DNA of 20,863 bases from Scytonema sp. UIC 10036. Its GTDB lineage: Bacteria; Cyanobacteriota; Cyanobacteriia; Cyanobacteriales; Nostocaceae. A program made the position numbers and the translations under genes. The DNA lies in NCBI RefSeq assembly GCF_009725235.1, contig NZ_WJFC01000227.1, forward strand, positions 1 to 20,863. Reading direction: 5' to 3'. Each line of letters opens with the position of its first letter. The stretch's first letter is position 1. Of this stretch, positions 7,805 through 15,799 are shown piece by piece. The notes beneath the pieces are model-generated. The model worked only from the letters and a program-made list of their open reading frames with translations, was not told the DNA's origin and did no database searches.

Positions 7805-8776
7805 ATGACCCCAGCCACCTCCCTTTTTTCCCCAGTGGAAGCTGACCTGCTTTTACTAGCAGACAATTTGAAACAGCTAGTTGGAAACGGTCACCCCATC
7901 CTTTGTGCAGCCGCCGAACACTTATTTGGAGCTGGGGGAAAGCGTATCAGACCAGCCATTGTCTTACTCATCTCGCGGGCAACAATGCTTCAGCAAGACA
8001 TTACGCCTCGCCATCGTCGCCTAGCTGAGATTACAGAAATGATTCATACAGCTAGCTTGGTACATGACGATGTGGTTGATGAATCAGAAATGCGACGCAA
8101 TGTTCCTACAGTTCACAGTTTGTTTGGTAACCGGATTGCTATTCTAGCAGGAGATTTTTTGTTTGCTCAATCTTCTTGGTATCTAGCAAACTTGGACAAC
8201 TTAGAAGTGGTGAAACTACTGTCGCAAGTCATTATGGATCTGGCAACTGGCGAAATCCAGCAGGGATTAAGTCGATTTGATAGCAGTATAACTATTGAGA
8301 CTTATTTGAATAAGAGTTATTACAAAACCGCCTCTTTAATTGCTAACAGTGCTAAGGCAGCAGGAGTTTTGAGCGAAGTTTCTCAAGAAGTCACCGAGCA
8401 TTTGTATAACTACGGGCGTCACATTGGTTTGGCGTTCCAGATTGTGGATGACATTCTAGATTTCACAAGTTCGGCAGATACCTTAGGTAAACCAGCTTCT
8501 TCAGATTTAAAAAGTGGTAATTTAACAGCACCTGTTTTATTCGCGTTAGAAGAACAACCGTACTTGGAAGTTTTGATAGAAAGAGAGTTTGCCCAAGAAG
8601 GAGATTTAGACCAAGCCCTCTCCCTAATTGAAGATAGTCACGGTCTACAGCGAGCAAAGGAATTAGCAGCCCATCATGCTCGCTTGGCAGTAGAGCACAT
8701 AGCAGATCTACCCCCCTCCGATTGCCGTCAAGCGCTCATTAAGATGGCTGATTACGTGTTGAGTCGTCTTTACTAA
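7805..8776 (+). CDS. sds: Solanesyl/all-trans-polyprenyl diphosphate synthase
   Basis: Chain-elongating prenyltransferase that condenses isopentenyl diphosphate onto an allylic primer. In cyanobacteria this enzyme makes the side chain of plastoquinone. The 323-aa protein has family features in order: GGKRIRP (44-50), the first Asp-rich motif DDVVD (88-92) in LVHDDVVDESEMRR, GDFLF (116-120), and the second Asp-rich motif DDILD (215-219). A KTASL motif (174-178) and GNLTAPV (238-244) are also present. Chain length cannot be read with certainty; the cyanobacterial orthologue is annotated solanesyl (C45). ATG at 7805 gives the normal N terminus; no strong Shine-Dalgarno is visible. A repeat array starts 3 bases after the stop. 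Confidence 0.92.
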   Translation: MTPATSLFSPVEADLLLLADNLKQLVGNGHPILCAAAEHLFGAGGKRIRPAIVLLISRATMLQQDITPRHRRLAEITEMIHTASLVHDDVVDESEMRRNVPTVHSLFGNRIAILAGDFLFAQSSWYLANLDNLEVVKLLSQVIMDLATGEIQQGLSRFDSSITIETYLNKSYYKTASLIANSAKAAGVLSEVSQEVTEHLYNYGRHIGLAFQIVDDILDFTSSADTLGKPASSDLKSGNLTAPVLFALEEQPYLEVLIEREFAQEGDLDQALSLIEDSHGLQRAKELAAHHARLAVEHIADLPPSDCRQALIKMADYVLSRLY

Positions 8777-8779
8777 AGA

Positions 8780-8897
8780 CTGGGGATTGGGGACAAGGAA
8801 GACAAGGAAGACAAGGGAGACAAGGGGATTAGGAAAAATCCTCAACCCTAATTCCCAATCCCCAGTCCCTAATCCCCAGTCCCCAATCCCTAATTTT
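8780..8897. repeat. Mixed 9-mer and 7-mer array after sds
   Basis: GGGGATT units are followed by four near-identical 9-base units (GACAAGGAA type, 8803-8838). CCCAATC, CCCAGTC and CCTAATC units in reverse orientation come next. The two outer parts are complementary and could fold as a long hairpin after the sds stop. Confidence 0.85.
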
Positions 8898-8960
8898 CAA
8901 GACTTAATAACTAAATCATATACATAGACCTAGTCATTGGTTTAGCATGAGAGTATACAT

Positions 8961-8981
8961 GCTAGTACCTGATAGCTGATA
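8961..8981. repeat. Three-unit heptamer array
   Basis: GCTAGTA, CCTGATA and GCTGATA form a 21-base degenerate heptamer run. It ends 4 bases from the stop codon of the minus-strand gene at 8986-9459. Confidence 0.5.
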
Positions 8982-8985
8982 AAAT

Positions 8986-9459
8986 TTATGCAATGTCCGG
9001 AGGAATTTGCATATTCTTTCTGTTCTCTTGAAGCTTCTGCTGAATTAGGTTTTCCAGGTCAGTTCGTCTGATTTCTACTCCATTACTGCTAATGCCAGAA
9101 GTTTCAAAAAAAACTATACTATCTACGGGTTCCATTGCTACCAGTTGGAACAAAATGTGAGTGACAGGGACGGGTGTAGCTACCAATTGAGGGTCAAGCC
9201 CAGCATTTGATTTGCCTGGGACATCCTGTAATGTAGGAAAAGCATAAATTACGCGCTTTTCTATCTGTGGATTTGCGCGGTTGCTTAATGTAGTCAAAAC
9301 CCAGCTTCCATCCAAATTTTGGAGTATGTAGTATTGGGAACGGCGTAATTTCTGGGCGATCGCGCTAAGGACAGGAGCGATTGCTGTGACAAGTTGCGGT
9401 GTTACACCATCTTTGGGTGCATTGTCAATCAGCAATTGAATTTGTGCTTGTAAATCCAT
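8986..9459 (-). CDS. Conserved hypothetical protein
   Basis: A soluble protein of about 157 aa, with no signal peptide or membrane segment. The N-terminal part looks helical (MDLQAQIQLLIDNAP). The middle has a strand-rich pattern with ILQNLDGSWVLTTL and KRVIYAFPT, and the C terminus is charged and helical (LENLIQQKLQENRK). ATG at 9459 is chosen because AGGTG lies 5 bases upstream; a GTG two codons earlier would give 159 aa. It is divergent to hetZ, so they share a 255-bp upstream region. I do not recognise a domain and assign no function. I recall that a gene of this orientation occurs between sds and hetZ in Anabaena. Confidence 0.75.
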   Translation of the reverse strand: MDLQAQIQLLIDNAPKDGVTPQLVTAIAPVLSAIAQKLRRSQYYILQNLDGSWVLTTLSNRANPQIEKRVIYAFPTLQDVPGKSNAGLDPQLVATPVPVTHILFQLVAMEPVDSIVFFETSGISSNGVEIRRTDLENLIQQKLQENRKNMQIPPDIA

Positions 9460-9499
9460 AATCACCTGTAAACTGCGAGTGGTGGTATTTATAACATCT

Positions 9500-9656
9500 A
9501 AGCAGTGACCAGTAAGCAGTGACCGATAAGCAGCGATCTGAGCCTTTGGGTTTGCTCAAGTAGTGGACTTACCGCTGACAAATCTGATTCACCAGCAAAT
9601 ACTGACCTATAAACAATTAATAATTGGTTACTGGTCACTGGTCACTGGTCACTGAC
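9500..9656. repeat. Inverted AGTGACC arrays upstream of hetZ
   Basis: The left arm (9500-9539) carries GCAGTGACCAGTAA-type units with a 14-base period. The right arm (9626-9656) carries GTCACTG heptamers in the opposite orientation. AGTGACCAGTAA (9504-9515) is perfectly complementary to TTACTGGTCACT (9629-9640). The two arms flank about 110 bases in the shared upstream region of hetZ and the divergent gene. Confidence 0.75.
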
Positions 9657-9714
9657 AAAAAAGCAGGCTTACAGGTTGTACTCAAGTATGTTAGGGTCTT
9701 TTTAAAACTTGATT

Positions 9715-10905
9715 ATGAATTCAGCCGCAACCGTAACAATTCAGGGAGTAAGTTCTATCGGCGTGGAGGCGATATATCAACTCCTATTTAAGGAGCTTCA
9801 GCAGTCAACGAAAGCTTCGGATCACAACTGTCGTGATGTGTCAACACGAATAGCCGCCGAGGTCAACAGAATTTGCAGTGAGAGCAAACGCATCCAAGCC
9901 GCCGGTGCTGTGGAAAACTCCGCGATCGCTCTAGCCAAACATAGGCTGCAACAGTGTCTCAGGTACTACGAGTTGGGTTCTAATCGAGGTAGGGTAGAAT
10001 TACACAGCACTTTAAGCGCGATTATTTATCGCTACATCAATCCCCCTCAAAGACAGTTGAGCTATCAAGGACGGCTCGTTGTCATTGAAGATTTCTTACA
10101 GAGTTTTTACTTAGAATCCTTAAACGCTTTCCGACGAGAAAACCAACTGACAACTAGTTATCGTCCGCAAACTCTGTTGGAATTGGCAGAGTATATGGCA
10201 TTTACCGAACGCTATGCCAAAAGGAGGATTCCCTTACCAGGACGCCAGCAACAGCTCATTATTCTTCGAGCACAAACATTTTCCCAACAACAACCACCGG
10301 AAACTTGTGTTGACATAGAACAAGCCGCAGAGGGAAGCGGTAACGAAGGCGATGGTTCTTGGGAAGATCCTGCCGTGCAGCAATTGCGAAGTGCAATGGC
10401 AACACAGCCAGAACCCGAACCCCAAGAAGATACTTTGCGTTCTGTAGTGATTGCAGAATTGATGAACTACCTAGAAGAAAAACAACAATCAGACTGTGCT
10501 GATTACTTTTCCCTCCGCCTGCAAGATTTATCAGCGCAGGAAATAGAGTCTATCCTGGGATTAACACCGAGGCAAAGAGATTATTTGCAACAACGATTTA
10601 AGTATCACTTAATTCGATTTGCACTGCTGCATCGCTGGGAGTTAGTGCATGAGTGGCTAGAAGCCGATTTACGCACTAACCTGGGATTGACACCACAGCA
10701 GTGGCAAATTTATACAACAAAACTGGACGATAAGCAAAGGTCTCTATTAGAGTTGAAACAACAGGGAATACCTGATGAAAAGATTGCCAAAACTTTAGGG
10801 TTATCAATGGCACAATTGCAAAAACGGTGGTTTAAAATTCTTGAGCACGCTTGGGAAATTCGTAACTCTTTAATATCCGGATCGGGTGCATCTACTCATG
10901 AATAG
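9715..10905 (+). CDS. hetZ: Heterocyst differentiation protein HetZ
   Basis: HetZ acts early in heterocyst differentiation, downstream of and together with the master regulator HetR. This 396-aa protein has the expected length (about 400 aa), and I recognise its N terminus (MNSAATVTIQGVSS) and core as HetZ. ATG at 9715 is preferred over an in-frame TTG two codons earlier. A largely helical N-terminal half leads to an acidic linker (about 205-245, including PEPEPQED). The C-terminal half has two sigma-factor-like helix-turn-helix stretches: LSAQEIESILGLTPRQRDYL (about 272-291) and a second ending in IAKTLGLSMAQLQKRW (about 357-372). DNA binding is inferred from these. I see no HetR palindrome resembling GAGGGGTCTAACCCCTC upstream. 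The stop overlaps the patU start. Confidence 0.9.
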   Translation: MNSAATVTIQGVSSIGVEAIYQLLFKELQQSTKASDHNCRDVSTRIAAEVNRICSESKRIQAAGAVENSAIALAKHRLQQCLRYYELGSNRGRVELHSTLSAIIYRYINPPQRQLSYQGRLVVIEDFLQSFYLESLNAFRRENQLTTSYRPQTLLELAEYMAFTERYAKRRIPLPGRQQQLIILRAQTFSQQQPPETCVDIEQAAEGSGNEGDGSWEDPAVQQLRSAMATQPEPEPQEDTLRSVVIAELMNYLEEKQQSDCADYFSLRLQDLSAQEIESILGLTPRQRDYLQQRFKYHLIRFALLHRWELVHEWLEADLRTNLGLTPQQWQIYTTKLDDKQRSLLELKQQGIPDEKIAKTLGLSMAQLQKRWFKILEHAWEIRNSLISGSGASTHE

Positions 10906-11881
10906 TGACTCAGAATCCTTACAAAACCAGTTGCTTGCTTGGTTATTGGGTGAACCCCAAACAACTGAAGAAGGAAACTTGGCAGATTGTGAGGACGTTC
11001 AGGGGGTAAACAATCTAGACGAAACAGCCGCCGCTACCAACGGTGGCGATTTTCGATCGAGACAATCACCCCAAACCTTTCAACTGGGAGAAATTCCTAC
11101 TGTGCAAGAACGTTTCCAAGCCGTCCTTAAACGTCGGTTACAAATTCAAATTGAAAATCATCCGCCGCTGTTCCCTTGGGAAAATCAACTGACAGACTAC
11201 CCCGATTATGTAGACAAACCGTCAGTTGATTTAGTTCCGGTCTGGGGGTGGGCGGCACAACAAGTCAAGCTGAATTTGCCAATTCTGTTACCGGAAAGAG
11301 TTTTCCAGATGTTACTGGAAAAGTGCCAAGGATTAGTGTCGTCTTCATTACCGTTGGGGACTAAACTGGTTCAAGCTGTGGAAAACCTCTTCCCAACAGA
11401 GCCAGAGCTAATCAATGACATAGCCGGATTAGTGCTGAGAAGTCCCTATAGATCTGCCGTAGATGCTATAGAGACTATGCCGAATTTAGAAAGTAGCTAC
11501 TCAGATTTACAGCCCCGCCAACAAATGGCGCTATCATTAATGGCGGCAAAACAGCTGTTAGAGAATTTGACGCTACCCATTTCACCAACCGATCCACTTG
11601 TAGAAAGACAATGGTTAACTAGCGCAGGTGTTCTTACCTTAAGGGTAGAATATCAAACCCAAGGACATGCCACCAAGCTACGGGTTCAAAGCGAGTTACC
11701 TGGAGCGGGCATTTTAAACCTTCAGGGAGAAGCCTCTCAAGCAATGGTAGAGTCTTCAAGTCCGGGATGTGTAAATGTCGAATTAAATGACATACAACTC
11801 AACCAGACTTATACCTTAGAAGTCGAGTTAAAAGAAATAGACACCAGACCACTTGTTTTTGTAATTGTTCCCACAGCGTAA
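10898..11881 (+). CDS. patU: Heterocyst patterning protein PatU (undivided form)
   Basis: Involved in heterocyst spacing. In Anabaena PCC 7120 the corresponding gene is split into patU5 and patU3 directly after hetZ; most relatives keep one patU. Here one uninterrupted 327-aa frame follows hetZ, so I call it full-length PatU. ATG at 10898 overlaps the last 8 bases of hetZ, suggesting translational coupling; a GTG four codons earlier is possible. Visible parts: an N-terminal helix (SLQNQLLAWLLGEP), an acidic variable stretch, a Pro/Trp-rich middle (PPLFPWENQL), and a C-terminal beta-rich domain from about residue 225 with alternating hydrophobics (VLTLRVEYQTQGH, TYTLEVELKEI). The identification rests on position and partial recall of the family. 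Confidence 0.8.
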   Translation: MNSDSESLQNQLLAWLLGEPQTTEEGNLADCEDVQGVNNLDETAAATNGGDFRSRQSPQTFQLGEIPTVQERFQAVLKRRLQIQIENHPPLFPWENQLTDYPDYVDKPSVDLVPVWGWAAQQVKLNLPILLPERVFQMLLEKCQGLVSSSLPLGTKLVQAVENLFPTEPELINDIAGLVLRSPYRSAVDAIETMPNLESSYSDLQPRQQMALSLMAAKQLLENLTLPISPTDPLVERQWLTSAGVLTLRVEYQTQGHATKLRVQSELPGAGILNLQGEASQAMVESSSPGCVNVELNDIQLNQTYTLEVELKEIDTRPLVFVIVPTA

Positions 11882-12114
11882 ATCGCTTTTGCCATCGCTA
11901 GCACCTTAAATTAATAAAACGCCATTGTGACGAAATGAAAATCCTGGTTTTGAGCAATTCTCTTTTCAATATAAAGCGTCATTAGGGCGTCTACAGAAAG
12001 CTGCTATGAGGAAGAAACGAAGAGGAGATACGGTTTGACCGACTCGCTGGTTCTTTGTAGCGTCCAAGATTGCCGCTTTGATCGCATACCCATAGACTGC
12101 TTTCTTGCTTTTAA

Positions 12115-14439
12115 ATGATTAACAAATCCAGGATGAATTGGCGTCTACCTATTGTCCATCTCTTGCGGCAAAGTATGCAGGAGACGCCATTGGTGGAAGT
12201 AGAAAATACAATTACCTTACGGGTGCTAGTGCTAGCGTTGGTGGTGGTTGGGATTATCGCCACGGATATTGCTGCAGAGACTAAATTTAGTTTTTGGGCA
12301 GTACCTCTTTCAGTCGTTGGTGCGATTTGGAGTTACCACAGTCGCCGCGAACGTAATGTCTCGGTTAAGTTTTGTATCGCCATAGGAATGCTAGCAGCAT
12401 TGGGTGCTTTCTTTGGACGATTATTTGGGGAGCTCAATGACACGCGTTTGGCTTTGGCGGAGTTATTAATTCAACTCCAAGTGCTTCACAGCTTTGATAT
12501 GCCCCGTCGCAAAGACTTGGGTTATTCAATTGTCATCGGGTTGATTTTGCTTGGTGTTGCCGCAACACTGAGTCAAACTCTAGCATTTGCACCAGTGCTG
12601 CTATTATTCTTGGCAATTGCTTTACCGACCTTGGTTCTTGATTACCGCTCTCGACTGGGATTTCAAAAATTTGTTTCGTTCCCTGGTTCAACCAGGGAAC
12701 AACAAAAAACTTCGTCTCTTTTAAATTGGAAATTTCTTTTCTTCAATTTTTTAATCATCGTGGTAGCGGGACTGGGTATTTTTGCTGTTTTACCCAGAGT
12801 TCCCGGCTATCAACTGCGTATGTTCCCAGTAAGCGCTCCAATTAACGTTAAAGGAGAGTTTACTGGGCGTAGTATTATTAACCCTGGCTACATACGCCGA
12901 GGTAACGCTTCTCAAAATCAAGGTGCTGCCTCCAGTGGATTGGGAGAAGACCAACCCGGTGCTCCAGGAAAACTAAATGATAATTTTTATTACGGTTTTA
13001 GCAGCCAAATAAATCAAAACCTGCGGGGAGAGATGAAACCCAAAGTGGTGATGCGAGTGCGATCGCAGAGCCCTGGTTTTTGGCGAGTCTTGGGGTTCGA
13101 TCGCTACACGGGTAAAGGATGGGAAATTTCTCGCAACGAGCAAGTTGAAACAGTCAAGCGTTCTCCTTGGTCTTTTCAAATTTTTCTGCCAAGAGCCATC
13201 TTTAGCGGTCAAAGTCAAGACGTAGTACAAACCTACACTGTGGTATCGGATTTGCCCAACTTAATTCCAGCTATGGCACATCCCAAAGAAATTTACTTTC
13301 CGACACCAATAGTCGCGGTAGATAAAGAAGGCGGGTTGCGAGCACCCGTTGAATTATCAGAAGGTTTAACTTACACGGTGGTGTCAGAAGTCCCACTGCG
13401 CGATCGCACTTTGTTGAGAACAAGTTCAACCAAGTATCCAGAGAGTTTTAAAAAGTATTACCTACAAATCCCCGATGGAATTGCCGAAAAAATCAGAAAA
13501 CACACTGAAGGAATATTAGCCAACTACAATCTAGAACGGGTAGGCAAATCCCAAAAAGCGCTGGAATCACCTTATGAAATAGCTCTGTACTTGGCTCAGT
13601 ATTTAAAGCAACACTATAGTTTTCCAGATAATCCCTTTGGGTTGCCTTACCTGGGTGAAAAAGAAGACTTAGTAGAAGCTTTCTTGTTCAAGCACAAAGG
13701 AGGATACCCAGACCATTTTTCCACAGTACTGACAGTGATGCTGCGTTCTATCGGTATACCAGCAAGGTTGGTAGCAGGATTTAGTTCGGGAGAATTTAAT
13801 CCATTTACGGGAATGTACGTTGTCCGCAACACCGATGCTTACGCAATGACGGAAGTTTACTTCCCCAAATATGGCTGGTATGCTTTTGACCCAATCCCAA
13901 ATCATCCTTTGATTCCCCCGTCTGTGGAAGACACAGAAACATTTAGCGTTCTCCATCAATTTTGGAACTGGGTTGCTGGATGGTTACCAACTCCACTCAA
14001 AGGTTTTCTCAATACTATATTTGGAACGATATTTAATTGGATTTCCAAAGCATTGTCGTGGTTTATCTCATTATTTAGCCAAGGTTGGGCTGGAGCGATC
14101 GCGGGATTAACAGTAGGAACAGCATCCGCCTTTTGTAGTTGGATGGCATGGCGTTTGTGGGGACAGTGGCGGTATCGTATGAAACTGAGAAAATTACCGC
14201 CCATGGAAAGCCTCTATCAACAAATGCTCAAGTGGGCAGCCCAAAAAGGTTTAGGTAAACATCCAGCACAAACACCGTTGGAGTTTGCTCGCGTATCATA
14301 TGACCATCACGCCTCTGGGATTGCCGAAGTCATAGATGAAATTTGCCAAGCTTACGTAAGTTGGCGTTATGGTGACTACGCACCCGATCTAAATCGATTG
14401 CAACAAAGATGGCGGGAGTTAAATAAAACACCCAAATAG
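12115..14439 (+). CDS. TgpA-type membrane protein with degenerate transglutaminase domain
   Basis: 774-aa membrane protein with about six N-terminal membrane spans (near 33-53, 58-74, 84-104, 136-154, 158-176, 205-227). A large periplasmic part contains a transglutaminase-like core (about 465-600), then one more span (about 658-682) and a DUF4129-like cytoplasmic tail (about 700-765, ending in YGDYAPDLNRLQQRW). The core aligns with the family block G-Y-C-E-H-F ... L-R-A-x-G-I-P-A-R ... D-A-H-A-W ... F-D-P. Here it reads GGYPDHF with Pro532 in place of Cys, and DAYAM with Tyr576 in place of His; only D592 of FDP remains. Thiol catalysis therefore seems impossible at this site, though the fold is intact. 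ATG at 12115; M7 is an alternative. It lies 233 bases after patU, same strand. Substrate unknown. Confidence 0.82.
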   Translation: MINKSRMNWRLPIVHLLRQSMQETPLVEVENTITLRVLVLALVVVGIIATDIAAETKFSFWAVPLSVVGAIWSYHSRRERNVSVKFCIAIGMLAALGAFFGRLFGELNDTRLALAELLIQLQVLHSFDMPRRKDLGYSIVIGLILLGVAATLSQTLAFAPVLLLFLAIALPTLVLDYRSRLGFQKFVSFPGSTREQQKTSSLLNWKFLFFNFLIIVVAGLGIFAVLPRVPGYQLRMFPVSAPINVKGEFTGRSIINPGYIRRGNASQNQGAASSGLGEDQPGAPGKLNDNFYYGFSSQINQNLRGEMKPKVVMRVRSQSPGFWRVLGFDRYTGKGWEISRNEQVETVKRSPWSFQIFLPRAIFSGQSQDVVQTYTVVSDLPNLIPAMAHPKEIYFPTPIVAVDKEGGLRAPVELSEGLTYTVVSEVPLRDRTLLRTSSTKYPESFKKYYLQIPDGIAEKIRKHTEGILANYNLERVGKSQKALESPYEIALYLAQYLKQHYSFPDNPFGLPYLGEKEDLVEAFLFKHKGGYPDHFSTVLTVMLRSIGIPARLVAGFSSGEFNPFTGMYVVRNTDAYAMTEVYFPKYGWYAFDPIPNHPLIPPSVEDTETFSVLHQFWNWVAGWLPTPLKGFLNTIFGTIFNWISKALSWFISLFSQGWAGAIAGLTVGTASAFCSWMAWRLWGQWRYRMKLRKLPPMESLYQQMLKWAAQKGLGKHPAQTPLEFARVSYDHHASGIAEVIDEICQAYVSWRYGDYAPDLNRLQQRWRELNKTPK

Positions 14440-14466
14440 GTAAGGCTAAAGTCCACTCTACTCCCT

Positions 14467-14513
14467 CGTTCCCAGGCTGAGCCTGGGAATGCCTTACAGG
14501 CTCCGCCTCCAGA
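14467..14513. repeat. Palindromic interspersed repeat
   Basis: TTCCCAGGCT (14469-14478) and AGCCTGGGAA (14480-14489) form a perfect inverted repeat, followed by CAGGCTCCGCCTCC. I recognise this as a repeat type dispersed in filamentous cyanobacterial genomes. It lies between the convergent ends of the transglutaminase-like gene and the small gene at 14517 and could act as a two-way terminator. Confidence 0.7.
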
Positions 14514-14516
14514 CAC

Positions 14517-14759
14517 CTAGTTCTTCAAACTCAAAAGAAACGCTTGCCGAGCTGCAAAATAGCTTCTTACCTCCGCAGGCGTTAGAAGTACAACCGTTGT
14601 TTCATGTCGAATTGGTTGCAACAAAGAATTTTGACTGCAATAAAAATCACTAGCTTTTCGGTACGCGCAATCAGCACTTATACCAGGTATCCGAAAGTAA
14701 TCCCCTACTTGTAGTTCTTCAAAAGTCATAAGACGTATCAAAATAATCGATATTGCCAT
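14517..14759 (-). CDS. Small conserved hypothetical protein
   Basis: 80 aa from ATG at 14759, or 70 aa from ATG at 14729 (MTFEELQVGDYFRIPG). The shorter start looks more like a normal N terminus, but only the longer one has a Shine-Dalgarno-like AGGTGA, which is part of the final hairpin of the RNA element upstream. The TFEELQVGDYFRIP opening and VVLLTPAEVRSYF later resemble small cyanobacterial proteins annotated only as hypothetical. There is no signal peptide or membrane span. The HEARO-like RNA abuts its 5' end on the same strand, in the place where iscB would sit. Confidence 0.55.
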   Translation of the reverse strand: MAISIILIRLMTFEELQVGDYFRIPGISADCAYRKASDFYCSQNSLLQPIRHETTVVLLTPAEVRSYFAARQAFLLSLKN

Positions 14760-14766
14760 CTTGATG

Positions 14767-15068
14767 ACTCACCTACCGTCATGCTAGGTGATTCTTTCCG
14801 GTCATTGGTTATACTCAACCAAGCCTGTGGCTATCAACTGCCACCTACCCTGTCTACCTAATTCAAGATTAGGTTTTAGGCTACTTTTCTTATGCAATGA
14901 ACACGTCACTCAGCCAGTTCGGTACGCTCTGTAACCTGCCTTTATTTACGCCTTCTCGTCATACTGTCATTAGGTCTTGCCTAACCGTTGTTTCACGGTC
15001 GCCGGGATTTCTCCGTACTAGGATACTTCAACACGTAGACGTATTTGTTCATGCATCAGAATTTTAAC
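14767..15068 (-). ncRNA. HEARO-like / IscB-associated omegaRNA candidate
   Basis: About 300 bp with no ORF contains a series of short perfect hairpins, listed 5' to 3' on the minus strand: CCGT/ACGG (14985-14998), TTAGG/CCTAA (14970-14984), ACCTAA/TTAGGT (14856-14874), GTGGC/GCCAC (14827-14844), GGTT/AACC (14807-14820) and a terminal CACCTA/TAGGTG (14770-14790). The order and single-stranded blocks such as GCATAAGAAAAGTAGCC and CCTAATGACAG match my memory of cyanobacterial HEARO RNAs, which precede and guide the nuclease IscB. No iscB is present. The 5' boundary is approximate. A GC hairpin (about 15075-15095) just outside resembles IS200/IS605-type ends. Confidence 0.55.
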
Positions 15069-15358
15069 ACAAAGCCGCTCCTTTAGGACGGGGTTTTAAA
15101 CCCATTTTTTTGATAATTTTGCTGCTCAAGAGCAGTCCCTACATAATAAGTCAAGTTACTAGCTTGACTCAGTAGACTTTACCTATATCCATAGATAGAT
15201 TTTTAATGCTGTTCGGGCAGAAATAGCTAAAAAAAGCGTTTCTTAGTTAAAAACTTGAATTGGCTTTAATTTATTCGTTGTAACTCCTGTTTTTTATGGA
15301 TAACATGGAAAATAGTTCAAATTAAGCTTCTCACACCACGTTTGGCGTCAGTTTTTTT
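15069..15358. other. Intergenic region before remA
   Basis: Contains CTCCTTTAGGACGGGGTTTT (15079-15098; reverse complement AAAACCCCGTCCTAAAGGAG), a sequence type I associate with IS200/IS605-family element ends. It also has a small palindrome CTGCTCAAGAGCAG (15122-15135) and an AGTCAAG/CTTGACT inverted repeat (15149-15169). The remainder is AT-rich and should hold the remA promoter, which I cannot place. Confidence 0.45.
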
Positions 15359-15625
15359 ATGGACATTCAGTTAATCAACATCGGTTTCGGCAATATTGTG
15401 TCTGCCAACCGAGTCGTTGCCATAGTTAGTCCAGAGTCTGCTCCAATCAAACGAATCATCACAGATGCGCGCGATCGGGGTCAGCTCGTAGATGCAACTT
15501 ATGGGCGGCGTACTAGGGCTGTTATTATTACTGATTCAAGTCACGTTATTCTTTCGGCAATTCAACCGGAGACAGTAGCAAATCGCTTCGTGATTACCCG
15601 CGAACATCAAACTGTCGATAATTAA
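15359..15625 (+). CDS. remA: RemA-like regulatory protein (DUF370)
   Basis: 88-aa protein of the RemA/DUF370 family, recognised from [12 protein letters not shown], the [11 protein letters not shown] block and the [18 protein letters not shown] block. In Bacillus, RemA is a DNA-binding activator of matrix and osmoprotection genes. The cyanobacterial role is not established, so only the family is assigned. The length is normal. ATG at 15359 sits directly after a T-run with no Shine-Dalgarno. It precedes gmk by 174 bases on the same strand, a common pairing in bacteria. Confidence 0.88.
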   Translation: MDIQLINIGFGNIVSANRVVAIVSPESAPIKRIITDARDRGQLVDATYGRRTRAVIITDSSHVILSAIQPETVANRFVITREHQTVDN

Positions 15626-15799
15626 CAATGAAGGGTCAGTAACCCCACCTTATTTTGGCAACATCAGCAGTACCATGTGGATTAAACTAGTTCTATGTCA
15701 CTAAGACTACAAATACGTTAGTTGATAGTCACCTTGCCAGCCCATGAAAGACTAATGACTCTTGAGCTAGGTTTATCGATCAATTCACAGGTTAAGCGG

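Noticed and set aside
14760..15068. Group II intron, riboswitch, tmRNA or RNase P RNA as alternatives for the folded region
   Set aside because: I saw no group II domain V motif, no cobalamin-box consensus, and no tmRNA or rnpB signature sequences. HEARO fits the order of hairpins and the neighbouring IS605-like hairpin best.
15722..15799. Longer gmk start at TTG 15722
   Set aside because: Adds 26 residues not expected in guanylate kinases; ATG at 15800 gives the usual length and N terminus.
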